Assembly (NCBI GenBank): GCA_003952965.2
Contig: CM025855.1
Location: 34,566,146-34,630,145, forward strand
Reading direction: 5' to 3'
Source: Morella rubra
Taxonomy: Eukaryota; Streptophyta; Magnoliopsida; Fagales; Myricaceae
DNA: 64,000 bases
Shown here: piece after piece, positions 61,980-64,000 of the stretch
How positions within the stretch are numbered: position 1 is the first letter of the stretch
Layout of the letters: each line of letters opens with the position of its first letter
Translations under genes and position numbers: made by a program
Notes under the pieces: generated by a model
The model's database searches: none
What the model saw: only the letters and a program-made list of their open reading frames with translations
What the model was told of the DNA's origin: nothing

Positions 61980-63169
61980 TAGGAAATTGTTCCAGCGCAC
62001 AACAACGTCGCTTTAAGATCGGACCAGATTAACTGAGGAAAAGTTGGATCCAAACAGACGAGAAAGAGTGAAAACTGCAGCAAAGCTACAACAGAAGTTG
62101 GTATCTCTGGTTCTTGTTTTGCTTCGTTGAAATTCTATGATCCAAATCTTACCCCAAATGAAAAGCTGGAAACAGGGCGGAATTAGTTGAAGATGAGAAA
62201 CATGTTCACAAAAGTTGTAAACATGGCTTCTAATAATAAAAAAGTTTTGTTTCGGAATCCATCTTTTGCTATGTCTTACTGAGAACATGGTGATGGTAAA
62301 TGAATCCTATGGCCCCCCTCTATGTTAAATCAACGCTGAAGATCTATTGATTATATGGGTATCTGGACGTTGACATACTTTAGTAATTATGTAACACGAC
62401 GGGGGCCGGAGTTCCTGTTAAAAGATTCCGTCTAGCAAGGAATAAGTGCATGTGTTTCCCTGTCCAATCTCGTAAGTCTTATCTCAATTGAACGCAAAGA
62501 ATCAGGCCTTTCCGTGCAATCCTAAGCCCAAAACTCGCATCCCCCTGTCTACCAGTTTTTCCCATGAGAAATCAATTGGAAGTCCATTTCTTCACAGCTT
62601 CAGAGCTTAAAACTCGTTACACCTAAAATGTTTTACACATATTGGTAAAACAACTCTCAAATCTGTTTAAAAAAGTTTCAATCAGTTCTTCCCGTAATAG
62701 TTGCTCTACATTATCCGCTAGTACTCTTCAAGAATGCTGTTTTGTGATTGGTAGGCTCCATTAAGTTTGCCTTTCCTTGTAGATTTTGGCTCGTCCATCT
62801 CAATTCCGGACCGAGTCTAATAATAAACATGAACTCCCACCCTCTTCCTTAAGGTCTCCAACTCGTCAAATTATTTCGAAACATTGATCATATGATTCAG
62901 TCCACGGAATGTTCCAATCCATATCTTGAGGACAATTTTTAATAATCCGCCGTGACAACCTTGATTGATGTTGGGACGAAAGAATGCCCAACATCCTGAG
63001 GTTCTTTGGATCGGGTTAAGGCGGCCCAGGGACTGGGTCATAAGCCCAACGCTGATTCTTTTGGGAGCCGCAATAGATGAAGGCCGTGTTTGGAATGTCC
63101 CTCGCTTTGTCAGTGAACTCTAAATAGAAAGAAAAATTCACTGAACTGTTGTTTCCGTCACCAATTATG

Positions 63170-63208
<39 letters not shown>

Positions 63209-64000
63209 TTCTAGCGAGGAGGTTTGGTTCAGGAATATGGTATTTACAGCCCAGAATGGGATCGGTCACCGGAGAAACTGATTGGGCTGAAATATTAAAA
63301 TTTAGATCAAATGTTTCTCCTTGAGCTCGTAGTCGCGGCCTGCCCATGAAATCGGTCTTATCAAGAAAGCAATTTGACATTGACAATTGGTTGGTCGGGT
63401 ATTGTACACCATTAAAGTAGTGCTGACACTTTGAGACCAAAGACAAAATGCCATAAAATTAAGACGACAGGACTGAAGTGACACTTTTTCTCTTCCATCA
63501 CCTGCCGCCTTTGTTGCGAACTTGCGAGGGCTAGTTAACTTCTCTAAGAACCAAAAATTGGGACAGTAGAATAGAAGAGGGAGCTGGCCACAAGTTCAGT
63601 CTTGTTGTGGAGCGGGAGCAACAACTCCGAGCAATAAATTTAGGCTGCCCCACTGTTTCTGCGTAGTCGACGTAGGAGTTGGGACAAAGCGTGCCCAAAA
63701 ACTCCTGCAGTCTCGTGACGCTTGGACAAACGATGAAGAAACTATACATACCAGCTCCTCAGAAGGTACAGAGGGTGAGGAAAAAAAAGCAAAAGCAAGC
63801 ATTTTTTAACATGCATGCTGTAAAAACAATCTATGAACCAATGACTCAGTCCCTTCCTTCCTCTGTTGTACTTAATAATGGACAGAATATACTGCAGTTT
63901 AGAGGACATCCGTTCCTGAAATTCATCTGATTGCTTAGTACATCATGCAACTCCGATTGGAGACTATACAAGTTAAAGGCTGCATTATGCATACAAAGGA
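61980..64000. other. Nudix 3' flank and intergenic; no gene recognised
   Basis: No gene is supportable. A (TA)n microsatellite lies at about 63175-63203. Minus-strand frames at 63531-63802 have no recognisable similarity. Confidence 0.5.

Overview
The window is nuclear DNA of a flowering plant, most likely a eudicot. It has AT-rich intergenic sequence, GT-AG introns, long poly-A/T runs, MITE-like elements and four plant housekeeping loci. Coding density is low. I cannot name the species.

Layout. 1-9.8 kb: no host gene; simple repeats, an AT-rich hairpin element (about 4.15-4.39 kb) and a decayed transposon-derived block (about 6.57-9.78 kb). About 10.1-29.3 kb: a long stretch whose texture differs from both flanks, with few homopolymer runs and no clean gene. 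Read on the minus strand, 23.95-29.84 kb carries in correct order the pieces of a cytosolic glutamine synthetase gene (GS1). Exon 1, its 5' leader and its TATA box are perfect, but every later exon is scrambled by frequent small substitutions and indels. The simplest reading is raw long-read sequence left in the assembly, not biological decay. 30-39.7 kb: intergenic, with a two-copy MITE family, a 55-bp duplication and a three-copy 283-bp tandem array. 39.7-41.0 kb (-): N-myristoyltransferase (NMT1), whose upstream region holds an exon-sized remnant of a HAD-type glycerol-3-phosphatase gene. 43.3-51.2 kb (+): a complete 12-exon gene for condensin I subunit CAP-G. 50.9-54.9 kb: a 1.89-kb segment covering the last CAP-G exon and its downstream flank occurs twice without a visible difference, split by a 230-bp patchwork spacer. 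59.7-62.0 kb (+): a complete five-exon Nudix hydrolase of the Arabidopsis NUDT4/NUDT21 type.

The genes do not form a pathway or cluster. NMT1 and CAP-G are divergently arranged around a roughly 0.9-kb promoter region. I found no CRISPR array, rRNA, tRNA or convincing novel multi-gene system. The strongest observations are the hidden GS1 gene inside low-fidelity sequence and the apparent assembly duplication at the CAP-G 3' end; both bear directly on how far this window can be trusted.
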